A stretch of DNA of 64,000 nucleotides from Rufibacter sediminis (GCF_014269285.1 NZ_JACOAF010000030.1:340046-404045), one strand, 5' to 3'; shown: positions 1 to 8,012, numbered from the stretch's first letter. Numbers and translations: made by a program. Notes: generated from the letters alone by a model not told the origin.

Positions 1-139
1 TTCAGCAGCAGGTCCCCGGCAAGTTGCCTGACGTTTCCGCTCCCTTATCTTTGGTTCGCTAGGTGCATCGGTCTTCATTAGGATAGTGCATGACGATGCT
101 TTTGGCGGCCAGCAGACGGAAACCTGCCGAGGCGGGGTT

Positions 140-646
140 TTATTTGTCTTCCTTGTAAATGATGCTGATTTTGCCGCTACGTTCCAGGCAGGCAGTTTCT
201 ATTTTATTGATGTCCAGGGGACCGCCCTGGGCCCGCATGGTTTCCACAATATCGTTCTCGGTGATGCTGTGCGCCCGCATTTCCTCTTTCAACAGCTTGC
301 CGTCCTTCACCAGCGCGGCTGTTTTGCCTTTGATGAAGTTACTCACCCCGTGCCCGTGCCCGAACCGGAACGCCACCGAGGCCAAGATCCGGTGCAGGAG
401 CACCAGCACCAAACCGGCGGCCAGGGTAGGGAAGAAAGGAGAAGTTCCGGTAATGGCCCGGCTCATAATGGAACCGTACATGATGCCCAGCACAATGTCA
501 AAAGCGCTCTGCTGCCCGAAAATGCGCTTGTTGGCAATGCGCACGTACGTGAGGGAGATAAAAAATACGAGCACCGACCTGAGAGACATTTGCCACCAGT
601 TCAGGTCTTTCTGCCCCAGCCCTAAGATAAATTCCAGTGTTTCCAT
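140..646 (-). CDS. DUF421 (YetF/YcaP-type) membrane protein
   Basis: 168 aa. Three N-terminal membrane segments are visible at about residues 20-38, 46-64 and 72-92, followed by a soluble C-terminal domain (about 105-168). That domain carries the typical DUF421 run: a buried IKGKTAALVKDGKL strand, the NDIVETMRAQG helix and a closing GKISII strand. This is the DUF421/YetF architecture, an integral membrane family of unknown biochemical role. It is a single-gene unit with a family A palindrome about 100 bp upstream. The family assignment is strong; function is not inferred. The start METLEF gives the usual short cytoplasmic lead before the first helix. Confidence 0.85.
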   Translation of the reverse strand: METLEFILGLGQKDLNWWQMSLRSVLVFFISLTYVRIANKRIFGQQSAFDIVLGIMYGSIMSRAITGTSPFFPTLAAGLVLVLLHRILASVAFRFGHGHGVSNFIKGKTAALVKDGKLLKEEMRAHSITENDIVETMRAQGGPLDINKIETACLERSGKISIIYKEDK

Positions 647-746
647 CCCAAACCAGAACGGTTTAGGAAAGAGAGGGTTGCGGTACGGGCAGAACTAAGA
701 TTCCCTGCGCAGGCCTAACATAGTAGAGCGTTTTTTCCGCTGTTCT

Positions 747-783
747 GTTTTGGGGCTTAAATCCAGAAAACGGCTCCAAAACG
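747..783. repeat. Family A nested palindrome, copy 1
   Basis: One copy of the dispersed family A element: outer arms GTTTTGGGGC and GGCTCCAAAAC around an inner GAAAAC. It lies about 100 bp 3' of the stop of the STAS-like gene and upstream of the DUF421 gene. The left inner arm is degraded. Confidence 0.75.
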
Positions 784-880
784 CTTCTCTTTGATAGAGG
801 CTTTCCGTCAGGGAAAAGAATTAGGTGGGCTTTGGTTTTTGAAGGCAGAAAACAGGACGCGCGGGTACTGAGGCGCTTTC

Positions 881-1297
881 CTAGAACTCCTGCATGAGCC
901 AGCGAAGGGCTTCTTCCTCGTCCTGAAAACTTTTGAGGGTAAGATCGTCCAGGTCACCGGCGCGCTGGATGAGGTGTTCAATGGCTTCTACCTGCTTCTC
1001 ATCTTCTGAGGGGAGAAACGCCATGCGGCGCAGCGGACCGGCCAGGTACGCAGGCACCACGTGCTCCTCTACCCAGTTTCTGTCTTCCTCAGAAAACGCC
1101 TTCATTTTCCGGTCATCGGCGAGCCAGCGGGTAAGCCGGTATTTGTCCATCACGTAGGCGCAAATCAGCAGCGCCTCCTGTAAATCAGCGCCGGTGAGTT
1201 TGCCTCGCCAGACGGCCATTCCCAGCGAGCGCTCCAGATCATACCGCACCGTGAAGGCATGGCTTTCGTAATAGACAGACGGTAAAAGTAGGGGCAT
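881..1297 (-). CDS. STAS/SpoIIAA-like protein, paralogue 1
   Basis: 138 aa, soluble, no signal peptide. The order beta (ESHAFTVRYD), beta (GMAVWRGKL), a helix with LLICAYVMDKY, the motif TRWLADDRKMKAFSEED, helices, then RMAFLPSED and a C-terminal DEEEALRWLMQEF helix resembles the STAS/SpoIIAA-like single-domain proteins common in Cytophagales, which are mostly uncharacterised. A paralogue lies 290 bp upstream on the same strand and shares WLAD-RKMKA, LRRMA, QRAG and EEALRWLM-type blocks, so the pair arose by tandem duplication. The function is unknown. The family call is from the fold pattern only. Confidence 0.65.
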   Translation of the reverse strand: MPLLLPSVYYESHAFTVRYDLERSLGMAVWRGKLTGADLQEALLICAYVMDKYRLTRWLADDRKMKAFSEEDRNWVEEHVVPAYLAGPLRRMAFLPSEDEKQVEAIEHLIQRAGDLDDLTLKSFQDEEEALRWLMQEF

Positions 1298-1450
1298 GCC
1301 AGAGCAGTAGTACCGGAGGACACGTTGCGGGGGCTAGCAAACAGTGCTACAACTGTCCAGTGTTACTACAAAAATAGAAGTTTTCTACTAAAAACCGAGG
1401 CAAAAGAGCGGCATATTTATATTCAGGCAACATTACGCCGCAGCAAGCCC

Positions 1451-1489
1451 GCTTTCAGGCCTTAAACCGAAAACCACTGGAAAAAGAGC
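1451..1489. repeat. Family A nested palindrome, degraded copy
   Basis: GCTTTCAGGCC-n-AAACCGAAAACC followed by GGAAAAAGAGC. It is recognisable only by comparison with better copies. It lies about 100 bp 3' of the stop of the broken STAS-like paralogue. Confidence 0.4.
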
Positions 1490-1588
1490 TAAGCACCCAT
1501 GAACGACGACCCGCTCCTCTTGGGCCAGGGTCCAGTCACAGGACAAAGTTTCTGCCTGATTCACCCTTGGCCATACCGCACCCGAAGC

Positions 1589-2029
1589 TTACTTCAGGTC
1601 TTTGCTTTGAGGATTGGTGGAGACCGCCGAGGGAGCCATCAGCCAGAGCAGCGCCTCACTTTCATCTTTGAAATCACAGAACGCCAAGTGATCAATGCCG
1701 CCAGCCCGCTGTAGCATCTGCTCTACGGCCATCTTGTTGAACAGGTCTTCAGACACCAGGGTAGCCATGCGCCGCAGCGAACTATGCAACAGGCGGGGTA
1801 TGATGGTCTCTACAAACCATTGCTGGTCGGCCTGCCGGATGGCTTTCATCTTCCGGTTATCCGCGAGCCAGCGGGTGGGGGCCTTCTCCTCTATCAGGGC
1901 TATACAGACCGAGGCCGCTTCCTGAAACTCCTGGCTATTCAGGAACCCATTCCACACGGCAAACGCCATAGAACGCTACTCGTCAAAAGATAGGGTAAGC
2001 ACATGGTTTTGGTAAACTATTTTCCTCAT
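1589..2029 (-). pseudogene. STAS-like paralogue 2 with in-frame TAG at codon 18
   Basis: The longest clean frame starts at an ATG at 1969 and gives 126 aa similar to the neighbouring paralogue. Reading further upstream in the same frame gives ATG at 2029 and 17 codons (MRKIVYQNHVLTLSFDE), then TAG at 1976-1978, then RSMAFAVWNGF. These upstream codons align without gaps to SVYYESHAFTVRYDLERSLGMAVWRG of paralogue 1, and the TAG falls at an E position. So the ancestral frame was probably full length and a single change (for example GAG to TAG) broke it. A shorter product restarting at 1969 remains possible but would lack the first beta strand. The C-terminus carries an extra tail of about 14 residues. 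Confidence 0.6.
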
Positions 2030-2559
2030 CTGGTATCCACTTGCACAGCCTGGCTCCTCTTTACGTTTGCCTGAGGGGAGCACCTGCGTCTGGCTCTTTT
2101 TACATTATTTTCATCTCTCAACCAACCGCCTTTTAAGCGATGATTCACCTGGAAGGCAGCATTTCTGCCGGATAGGCGCCTCAGGGCACCTGGCTAGAAA
2201 GCATCACCAGCAAAAACGACGGTACTGTTTTTTCCGCTCCCGTTACAGCTCACGCACTGCCCTTCCGGCGCAGCAGCTGCTTTCCTGCTGGTATTTATAC
2301 GGAGGAAGTGCAGGAAGGTACAGGCTCTCCCGTGAAAAATCGTCTCTAATTACTACCTCCTGGCAACCTTTCTCCTCCCTGCAATCTGCCTTCCTTGCCA
2401 GTTGTATTTTGCCTGTCAACTGCCTGACAAAATTTCACACGTCCCTTGTTTTTCGCTTGCCATTCTGTCTGAACCTTGCTTTAAAAAGGCCTTTTCTTGC
2501 ATTGGTATGCGCTTTGCAATACGTCCTCTGAAAATATAGAAAGGACGAGGAGAAGCACC
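2030..2559. other. Gene-free stretch upstream of the hsp20 pair
   Basis: About 530 bp. Open frames exist (for example 2067-2531 on the plus strand) but they are rich in Leu, Ser and Cys, have no recognisable domain and no homologue-like pattern, so no gene is called. It probably holds the promoter of the small heat-shock gene at 2560; no clear box was identified. Confidence 0.5.
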
Positions 2560-2940
2560 ATGAAACTCATAAAAGATAAAAAGTTCTTAAAGAACATCGC
2601 TCAATATATAGATGTCACCAACACCATTGGGGGTGGGGTAGTCCAGCCGCAGGTGAACATGGTGAAACGGAAAAAGGAAGCCATTCTGCAGGTAGCGTTA
2701 CCGGGCGTGTCTCCTGAGCAGTACCAGGTTCTCCTGGACAAAAACCAGCTCACCGTAATGGCGCTGCACCACAGTGCCCAACACCCCGAGATGCAGGCGC
2801 CCTTATTCCACCAGAACTTCCTGTTGCCGCCCCACGTGGATTTCAACAGCCTGAAGGTGGTACATGAAAACCAGGCGCTCCGGATTCATATTCCGTACCT
2901 GCCGCAAGGACCCCGGTTTCTGGAAATTGAGCAATGGTAA
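2560..2940 (+). CDS. Hsp20/alpha-crystallin family protein (short)
   Basis: 126 aa counted from the ATG at 2560, which is preceded by a purine-rich stretch; longer frames upstream add only non-conserved residues. Small heat-shock proteins are ATP-independent holdases of the cytoplasm. The alpha-crystallin domain spans about residues 28-126: VALPGVSPEQYQVLLDKNQLTV corresponds to the usual LPG-[VF]-x-[KP]-[ED] and ...G-x-L-[TR]-[IV] strands, and NQALRIHIPYLP is a diverged form of the NGVLxxxxPK signature. It lacks the C-terminal I-x-I tail. It lies 135 bp upstream of a canonical hsp20 gene on the same strand, with a family A palindrome between them. Confidence 0.8.
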   Translation: MKLIKDKKFLKNIAQYIDVTNTIGGGVVQPQVNMVKRKKEAILQVALPGVSPEQYQVLLDKNQLTVMALHHSAQHPEMQAPLFHQNFLLPPHVDFNSLKVVHENQALRIHIPYLPQGPRFLEIEQW

Positions 2941-2978
2941 GCAACTAAGCAGGTGCCGGAGAGAGTCCATCACAAACT

Positions 2979-3015
2979 GTTTCCGGCCCCTTTTTCCATA
3001 AACGGCCTCAAAACG
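2979..3015. repeat. Family A nested palindrome copy
   Basis: TGTTTCCGGCC...TTTTTCC, then AAACGGCCTCAAAACG. It starts 39 bp after the stop of the first hsp20 gene and ends about 60 bp before the second. Confidence 0.65.
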
Positions 3016-3075
3016 GCCCTCGTGTTACAGAGATAAACGACAACTTATGTTTCACACTTTAAAGAAGGTAAAATT

Positions 3076-3633
3076 ATGGCCATTCAACGTTTAGGTAGCG
3101 GCTTTGATGACATGATGCCGCAGACGTTCAGCAGCATGCTGGACCGATTCTTTAACGATTCTGTGAACACCCGCGAACGACTGAACCGCTTCAGTCCGCA
3201 GGTAGACACCTGTGAAACCGAAACAGGGTATGAACTGGAGATGGCGCTTCCGGGCCTGAAGAAAGAAGACATCCACCTGGATTTCCAGCAAGGGCTTCTT
3301 ACCGTCTCAGGAGAACGTCATTTCAAAAACGAGCAGAAAGACAAACGCTATCACTTAGTGGAAAGCCAGTACGGTTCTTTCAGCCGTTCTTTCCAGTTCC
3401 CTGACACCGTGAAACCCGACAGCATAGAAGCGGTGTATGAAAATGGTGTTCTGCACGTACGCATCCCGAAGGATGAGCAGAAAACCGCCAAACGCCGGAT
3501 TGAGGTACGGGAAGGTGCTGCCCAGCCTATCCAACTGGAGAAAGACAACGCACCAGCGTCAGACAACCAGGCCAGCGCCTCTTCCTCTAAGAAGAAGCAG
3601 GTGTCACTCGCCCAGGAAAACGGCACCCACTAA
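3076..3633 (+). CDS. Hsp20/alpha-crystallin family chaperone
   Basis: 185 aa. The N-terminal arm (FDDMMPQTFSSMLDRFFND) is typical of class A bacterial small heat-shock proteins. The alpha-crystallin domain runs from about residue 42 to 140 with ALPGLKKEDI, GLLTVSGERHF and the signature YENGVLHVRIPKDEQ, followed by a short IEV in the C-terminal tail. After residue 150 comes a low-complexity Ser/Lys/Gln tail. It acts as a cytosolic holdase for unfolding proteins. It is followed 15 bp later by a strong hairpin terminator. Confidence 0.95.
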   Translation: MAIQRLGSGFDDMMPQTFSSMLDRFFNDSVNTRERLNRFSPQVDTCETETGYELEMALPGLKKEDIHLDFQQGLLTVSGERHFKNEQKDKRYHLVESQYGSFSRSFQFPDTVKPDSIEAVYENGVLHVRIPKDEQKTAKRRIEVREGAAQPIQLEKDNAPASDNQASASSSKKKQVSLAQENGTH

Positions 3634-3647
3634 CGGCACGCTGCTGC

Positions 3648-3685
3648 AAAAGAAAAGGCACCGCGTTGGCGGTGCCTTTTCTTTT
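3648..3685 (+). terminator. Rho-independent terminator after hsp20
   Basis: Perfect 17-bp arms (AAAAGAAAAGGCACCGC and GCGGTGCCTTTTCTTTT) with a GTTG loop. The T-rich right arm follows the hsp20 stop by 15 bp. The A-rich left arm lets it also serve the minus-strand gene that ends at 3716. Confidence 0.9.
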
Positions 3686-3715
3686 GCCCTTACAGGAGAG
3701 CGATATAAAGGCTGT

Positions 3716-3949
3716 TTAGCCTTGATGGCCAGAGCTCATAGCCGAATTACCGTTGCCAGCGCTGTCTGGGATGCTGCCAGGGTTATAGCTGCTTCTGGAA
3801 GTCTGGCCCGGCGTTGCTGGCTGGTTAGGTCCGCCGCCCGAGATACGCGTGGCGGTTCCTTCTGGGGTGGCGCTCGCCTTGTTGGCCCGCACATAGTAGA
3901 CTGTGATGAACAACGCGATGATCAATAAAATACACAATGCTATAAACAT
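3716..3949 (-). CDS. Small single-pass membrane protein, unknown
   Basis: 77 aa. Residues 2-20 (FIALCILLIIALFITVYYV) form one membrane segment, followed by a hydrophilic, Gly/Ser/Pro/Asn-rich tail (SGGGPNQPATPGQ...). I do not recognise a family. The frame is called because the hydrophobic segment plus stop fits a small membrane protein and it lies between a terminator and an AT-rich promoter-like region. A low-complexity tail makes coding less certain. Confidence 0.5.
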   Translation of the reverse strand: MFIALCILLIIALFITVYYVRANKASATPEGTATRISGGGPNQPATPGQTSRSSYNPGSIPDSAGNGNSAMSSGHQG

Positions 3950-4107
3950 GATACGTTCTGATTAAGTGAAACATAGGGGTTCTTTCTTTTACTCCGTTTT
4001 TAGCGTGCTGTTGCGCTTTGGGGTTTATATTCGGTTCTATTTGTGGGGTTTATCTTTTTTTCTTTAGCTTTATCATAGAAAACCCACTTTTTCGTTTAAA
4101 TAATGCT

Positions 4108-4872
4108 ATGCTAAAAAAATTATATTTCTTGGTTTTCTTTTGCTGGATGATGGCAGAATGTGGTTGGGCGCAGAACACCACCTCGGGGCAACCCTATTTC
4201 ATAGAACTGCATAACGGCGAGCGCGTTTATGCCAGCCGGCTTCAATTCAAAAGCCCTGTCTTCAAACAGAATTTCTTCCTCTTGGATGACACTCTCAAAT
4301 ATGCCCCTGAAACGGTGAAGTATTTCCAGAGTCAGGAGGGCTACTTCGCCCGCGTAGACGCGGGTAGGCGCTTCAGTAATTTCGCGCAGCGGGAGCAGGC
4401 CGGGCGCATCTCCACCTACTTTGTGTACCGCACAGATTACAACTCCTACGCCCCGGGCATCGGGATTGGCATGGGCCGGTACGGCGGTTATGGAATGGGC
4501 GGCTACGGCATGGGCGGGTACGGTTATCCTACCCAGCGCCGGGTCTATTATTTTGAGAAAGAGAAAGGCGCTTTGCAGCCGCTCACCTACAAGAACCTGC
4601 GGGTGGCCTTGTCTGATAACCCCGGCAGCATGGAAAGTCTGCAGGAATACAAACGGGGGCAGAACATCCAAACGGGAATGTATGTGGCAGGCGCTGGCCT
4701 GATGGTGGCCGGTATCACGCAACAGTTCAGGGGCAGCAACTACAGCGGCAAGGTATCTCCCCTTCTGCTGGTAGGCGCAGGAATCTCGCTGCTTCCGCAG
4801 CTTATCAGGCTGGTGAAGAAAGACCGTCTCTCTGAGGCCATTGATATCTACAACTACGTTCCCAAAGAGTAG
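4108..4872 (+). CDS. Secreted/envelope protein with Gly-Tyr repeats, unknown
   Basis: 254 aa from the ATG at 4108, which gives a clean signal peptide (MLKKLYFLVFFCWMMAECGWAQ, cleavage near GWA-Q); an earlier in-frame ATG at 4018 would add an AT-rich, non-signal lead. After a beta-rich stretch with ELHNGERVYASRLQF comes a glycine/tyrosine repeat, (G)GYGMGGYGMGGYGY, at about residues 128-143. A hydrophobic stretch MYVAGAGLMVAGI follows at about 194-206 and another, LLLVGAGISLLPQLI, near 222-236. Exported, probably periplasmic or outer-membrane associated; the function is not recognised. Confidence 0.7.
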   Translation: MLKKLYFLVFFCWMMAECGWAQNTTSGQPYFIELHNGERVYASRLQFKSPVFKQNFFLLDDTLKYAPETVKYFQSQEGYFARVDAGRRFSNFAQREQAGRISTYFVYRTDYNSYAPGIGIGMGRYGGYGMGGYGMGGYGYPTQRRVYYFEKEKGALQPLTYKNLRVALSDNPGSMESLQEYKRGQNIQTGMYVAGAGLMVAGITQQFRGSNYSGKVSPLLLVGAGISLLPQLIRLVKKDRLSEAIDIYNYVPKE

Positions 4873-4890
4873 CACCATTTGATGGCACCC

Positions 4891-4937
4891 AAAAGGAAAG
4901 GGTCCACTCTCTACATGAGAGTGGACCCTTTCCTTTT
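4891..4937. terminator. Bidirectional terminator hairpin
   Basis: Perfect 21-bp arms: AAAAGGAAAGGGTCCACTCTC, a 5-nt loop TACAT, and the complement ending in CCTTTT. It sits between two convergent genes (stops at 4872 and 4982), so it can terminate both strands. Confidence 0.9.
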
Positions 4938-4981
4938 TAAAAACGCAGCACCCGGCTGCCGGTGAAGGTATCTTCCAGTGG

Positions 4982-5296
4982 TTATAGTTTGGCGCTTTTG
5001 CCCACTTCGGTGGGGGCTTTAGCAGCCGTCGCTTTTTTCACCTTTTTGGCTTTGAGGTACGAACTCAGCACATAACCGGCTTCGCCGTCAATTTGTACCA
5101 GCGTCCACTCCTGGTTCTGCTTCCGCATGACAATGATCTCATCTTCTGAGCCCAGCAGGCGCATCACTTCCCCGCCAATAGCAGGCTGACGGTACATTTT
5201 AACTTTCTCGGTGTTCACCCGGCTGGTAGGACCTTGCGCGAACGCTGACAATACTTGCATGCAAACTAGGGCGGAAATGATTACTAAACGTTTCAT
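4982..5296 (-). CDS. Secreted SH3b-domain protein
   Basis: 104 aa. A signal peptide (MKRLVIISALVCMQVLSAFAQ) is followed by a bacterial SH3 domain at about residues 26-85: VNTEKVKMYRQPAIGGEVMR, DEIIVMRKQNQEWTLVQI and the closing GEAGYVLSSYLK. The tail is Lys/Ala-rich. Bacterial SH3 domains in exported proteins usually bind peptidoglycan or peptides in the periplasm; the specific ligand is unknown. It is monocistronic and shares a hairpin terminator with the convergent neighbour. Confidence 0.8.
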   Translation of the reverse strand: MKRLVIISALVCMQVLSAFAQGPTSRVNTEKVKMYRQPAIGGEVMRLLGSEDEIIVMRKQNQEWTLVQIDGEAGYVLSSYLKAKKVKKATAAKAPTEVGKSAKL

Positions 5297-6021
5297 AATA
5301 CTTTGTTTTAATGAGTGAATGAGTTAAAACCTTGAATTATTTTACTTCTATTTGATTCTAAGAACACCTTTTATAAAAGAAAAGGACGTGACGTTCCAGG
5401 GCAACAATTGCCTATTTTTATTTCTGAATTTTTCCAATATGTTTCTGTTATACTCTAATAGATGCAGAATCTAAAAGAAGGTTGCTTGCGTCTGAACTTT
5501 TTTTCTTAATTTCTTTAGCGGTGAAAGCAACTACCTGAATTTTCTGTAATTCCACTGGGGCAAAACCGTTCCGCTGGCGTTTACAAGGAAGTTTACAAGA
5601 TACATGCCAAATACATAAAATATTTATTTACAGCATCTTAGACACATTTACCCCATCTTTACTGTTCGCCCCCGAACATTCTCTTTTTAAAATCGAACAC
5701 TTTTCGTGCACATGGCCCATTTCCAGAAAGATTTCTACCTAAAAATATTTCTTTTACTCCAGGGCATTCAAAGTGCAGCTGACTCCATTTAATTTCTAGC
5801 ATCTGTCTCCTAAAGCTGAACATGCTCAAGCAATTAACTTGCAATTCGGGCCACATAACGGGACAAATATAGAAGGGCTATTTTTCTAAATACAAGCACG
5901 AAACGTTAATTAACAGACATTTAACGTTAGAAGTAATTCTGCGCTATTATTTAACATTTCCTTAGTATGTGTTTTACGGCCAGCGCGTACTTTCTATTTT
6001 TGCGGCTGAACAAATGACCCC
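5297..6021. other. AT-rich intergenic stretch, no gene seen
   Basis: About 725 bp between two divergent genes, notably AT-richer than the surroundings. A 65-codon minus frame at 5659-5856 has no signal, domain or start context and is not called. It presumably contains promoters for the SH3 gene and the acetyltransferase gene. Confidence 0.5.
5995..6002 (+). promoter_or_regulatory. Possible Bacteroidota -7 box
   Basis: TATTTTTG matches the Bacteroidota -7 consensus TAnnTTTG, 20 bp before the acetyltransferase ATG at 6022. No convincing TTTG -33 element lies at the usual spacing, so the call is weak. Confidence 0.3.
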
Positions 6022-6456
6022 ATGGCTACATCTTTGCAAATAAGGGAAATAGAAGAGTTGGCGGAGATGGTCCGGCAGTTTCCGTTGATTCAGCACCTGA
6101 ACCCCACCATGGAGCCTGCCCGCTACGAGGAACTCTTGCGTCAAATGGTACCCCAGCAGTACCGCATGGTAGGCGTTTTTGACGGAGACACCTGTCTGGG
6201 GCTTTCGGGGTACTGGATGGGCACCAAGCTGTACAGCGGCAAGTACCTGGAGGTAGACAATTTTGTGGTGGATGAACAGTCCCGCTCCAAGGGCATCGGG
6301 AAGCTGCTGCTGGACTGGCTTACCGCCGAGGCGAGCAAACACCGTTGTGAAACCATGATGCTAGACGCCTACGTGGTGAACCACGCCGCCCACAAATTCT
6401 ACCTGCGCGAAGGCTTCGTCATCAAAGGTTTCCACTTTCTGAAAAGGCTGGGCTAA
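6022..6456 (+). CDS. GNAT-family N-acetyltransferase
   Basis: 144 aa. The GNAT fold is seen from its central acetyl-CoA motif: the LEVDNFVVDEQSRSKGIGKLLLDWL stretch holds the pyrophosphate-binding R-x-x-G-x-G/A turn (R-S-K-G-I-G). It is followed by CETMMLDAYVVNHAAHKFYLREGF, the motif B strand and helix with the characteristic AHKFYxREGF. It transfers an acetyl group from acetyl-CoA to an unknown amine. The start ATGGCTAC at 6022 directly follows a promoter-like TATTTTTG. The next plus-strand gene is 143 bp away across a family A palindrome, so they are probably separate units. Confidence 0.9.
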   Translation: MATSLQIREIEELAEMVRQFPLIQHLNPTMEPARYEELLRQMVPQQYRMVGVFDGDTCLGLSGYWMGTKLYSGKYLEVDNFVVDEQSRSKGIGKLLLDWLTAEASKHRCETMMLDAYVVNHAAHKFYLREGFVIKGFHFLKRLG

Positions 6457-6524
6457 GACCCCGCATCAGCCTACCGAAGGTTCTTCTCGTTTACTTGCAA
6501 GCTGAAGCGCACCTGTTGCCCGGC

Positions 6525-6563
6525 CGTTTTAAGTCCGTTTTCCTGAAATCAGGCCCAAAACAG
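6525..6563. repeat. Family A nested palindrome copy
   Basis: CGTTTTAAGTCCGTTTTC, centre, GAAATCAGGCCCAAAACAG. It lies 69 bp after the acetyltransferase stop and 36 bp before the hydrolase ATG. It reads open in the hydrolase frame, which creates a spurious 35-residue extension containing FLKSGPKQ. Confidence 0.85.
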
Positions 6564-6599
6564 TTTGGTCTGAACGCGCAAGAACGCTTATCTTACCCT

Positions 6600-7295
6600 A
6601 TGGAACCATTGCTACTGCTACACGGCGCTTTAGGAGCAAAAGATCAGTTTGAGCCCTTGCTGCCCTTGCTGTCTCCGGCTCTACCGGTGTACTCCTTTAA
6701 CCTGGCCGGGCACGGCGGCGCTCCCTTTTCCGGCGAAGATCCCTTCACCATAGAAGGCTTTGCCCACCAGCTCCTGGAGTGGCTGGAGGCCCATGCGGTG
6801 CCTCCGGTGCAGGTAGTGGGTTATAGCATGGGCGGTTACATTGCCCTGGAGGCCGCCCGGCAGCAACCAACCCGCTTTTCAAGGATACTGACGCTGGCCG
6901 CCAAATTCAACTGGACCGCCGAGACTGCCCGCCACGAGGCCGCCAAACTTCAACCCGAGGTGATCTCCCTGAAAGTTCCGGCCTTTGCGCAAACGCTGCA
7001 GACTCGGCACGCCCCGCAGGACTGGACCCTACTCCTGCATCGCACCGCCGAGATGATGCGGCAATTGGGTCAGAAACCCACCCTTTCAGCCGAAGTGCTG
7101 GCCCAGATCAACGTTCCGGTGTGCGTGGCCGTAGGAGACAGAGACCAGATGGTTTCCGTGGAGGAATCGCTGGCCGCCTACCGGCAGTTGCCGCAGGGGC
7201 AGTTCACCGTTTTACCTAATACCAAACACCCATTAGAGCAGCTTCACTGGCCGCTCTTCGCCTCCGTGCTTCACCATTTCTTTTCGTATGCCTAA
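6600..7295 (+). CDS. Alpha/beta-fold hydrolase
   Basis: 231 aa from the ATG at 6600; an in-frame upstream start at 6495 would translate through a family A palindrome and is rejected. The oxyanion strand is LLLHGALG (residues 4-11). The nucleophile elbow is G-Y-S-M-G-G with Ser76. The acid is likely the Asp in VAVGDRDQMV and the base the His in PNTKHPLEQL. The complete triad supports an active esterase/acyl-hydrolase of the MenH/BioH-like size class; the substrate is unknown. The stop overlaps the start of rlpA by 8 bp, so the two are co-translated. Confidence 0.9.
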   Translation: MEPLLLLHGALGAKDQFEPLLPLLSPALPVYSFNLAGHGGAPFSGEDPFTIEGFAHQLLEWLEAHAVPPVQVVGYSMGGYIALEAARQQPTRFSRILTLAAKFNWTAETARHEAAKLQPEVISLKVPAFAQTLQTRHAPQDWTLLLHRTAEMMRQLGQKPTLSAEVLAQINVPVCVAVGDRDQMVSVEESLAAYRQLPQGQFTVLPNTKHPLEQLHWPLFASVLHHFFSYA

Positions 7296-7689
7296 GTATT
7301 TCCTCCGCTATTCTCTCTGCCTTCTGTTTATCGCTCTACTTGCCTCAGGTTGCTCCTCCAGTGCTCCCGCCTTCGGGACGCGGGGCTACACCGAGACAGG
7401 CAAAGCTTCTTTTTACTCTGATAAGCTGAAGGGCAACAAAATGGCCAACGGTGAACGCTACAAGCCCGGCAAGCGCACCGCTGCCCACAAGAAATTACCC
7501 TTCGGGACCAAGGTGAAAGTCACCAACCCGCAGAATGGCCGCTCCGTGAAGGTCCTCATCACCGACCGGGGCCCGTTTGCCCGGGGCCGCATCATCGACT
7601 TGTCTAAATCGGCGGCCCGCAAGCTGGATATTGAGAAGAGTGGCGTGGCACCGGTGCAGATGAAGGTAGTGCGGGAAGGGAAGAAGTAA
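7288..7689 (+). CDS. rlpA: RlpA-family septal lipoprotein
   Basis: 133 aa. A lipoprotein signal ends at LLASGC (Cys22), so it is probably outer-membrane anchored. The double-psi beta-barrel covers about residues 37-130: TGKASFYSDKLKGNKMANG, AAHKKLPFGTKVKVTN and VLITDRGPFARGRIIDLS, with the conserved catalytic-type Asp93 in TDRGPF. The closing VQMKVV strand completes the barrel. RlpA proteins act as lytic transglycosylases on stem-peptide-free glycan at the septum in Pseudomonas; in this phylum the activity is inferred. There is no SPOR domain, so this is the short form. It overlaps the hydrolase gene by 8 bp. Confidence 0.92.
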   Translation: MPKYFLRYSLCLLFIALLASGCSSSAPAFGTRGYTETGKASFYSDKLKGNKMANGERYKPGKRTAAHKKLPFGTKVKVTNPQNGRSVKVLITDRGPFARGRIIDLSKSAARKLDIEKSGVAPVQMKVVREGKK

Positions 7690-7716
7690 AGGCTTTTCCT
7701 TTTGGGGAGAGTTCTG

Positions 7717-8012
7717 TTGACACGAGTAGTTTGCTGATGCTAGCGGAGCATGGATGCACGCAGTAGGCTTGTGCTGCCAGAGGGTCGTTGTTGACGTGGG
7801 TGCAGTTTGCTTTTGCTAGCAGAGCGTGGATGCACGCAGTAGGCTTGTGCTGCCAGAGGGTCGTTGTTGACGTGGGTGCAGTTTGCTTTTGCTAGCAGAG
7901 CGTGGATGCACGCAGTAGGCTTGTGCTGGCGAAGAACCGCTATTCGCGTGGGTACACGCAGTCCGTTTATGCTAGCGAAGAACCGCTGTTTGCGTGGGTG
8001 CATGCGCTGGGT
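7717..8012. repeat. Minisatellite: 76-bp units grading into 46-bp units
   Basis: GCTAGC landmarks at 7739, 7815 and 7891 show an exact 76-bp period over about 2.4 units (units contain GTGGATGCACGCAGTAGGC and GGGTCGTTGTTGACGTGGG). From 7925 a shorter unit of about 46 bp (GCT-n-GCGAAGAACCGCT) repeats about twice. The first two 76-bp units are almost identical, so the expansion is recent. It lies in the non-coding tail after rlpA; the frame across it encodes nothing recognisable. Confidence 0.9.

Noticed and set aside
831..880. Possible further family A copy before the STAS-like gene
   Set aside because: GGTTTTTGAAGGCAGAAAACAG has the A/T arms but no GGGC/GCCC blocks.
2067..2531. 154-codon open frame before the hsp20 gene
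   Set aside because: Composition rich in Ser, Leu, Cys and Phe, no signal or domain and no homologous pattern; likely random open frame in AT-rich DNA.
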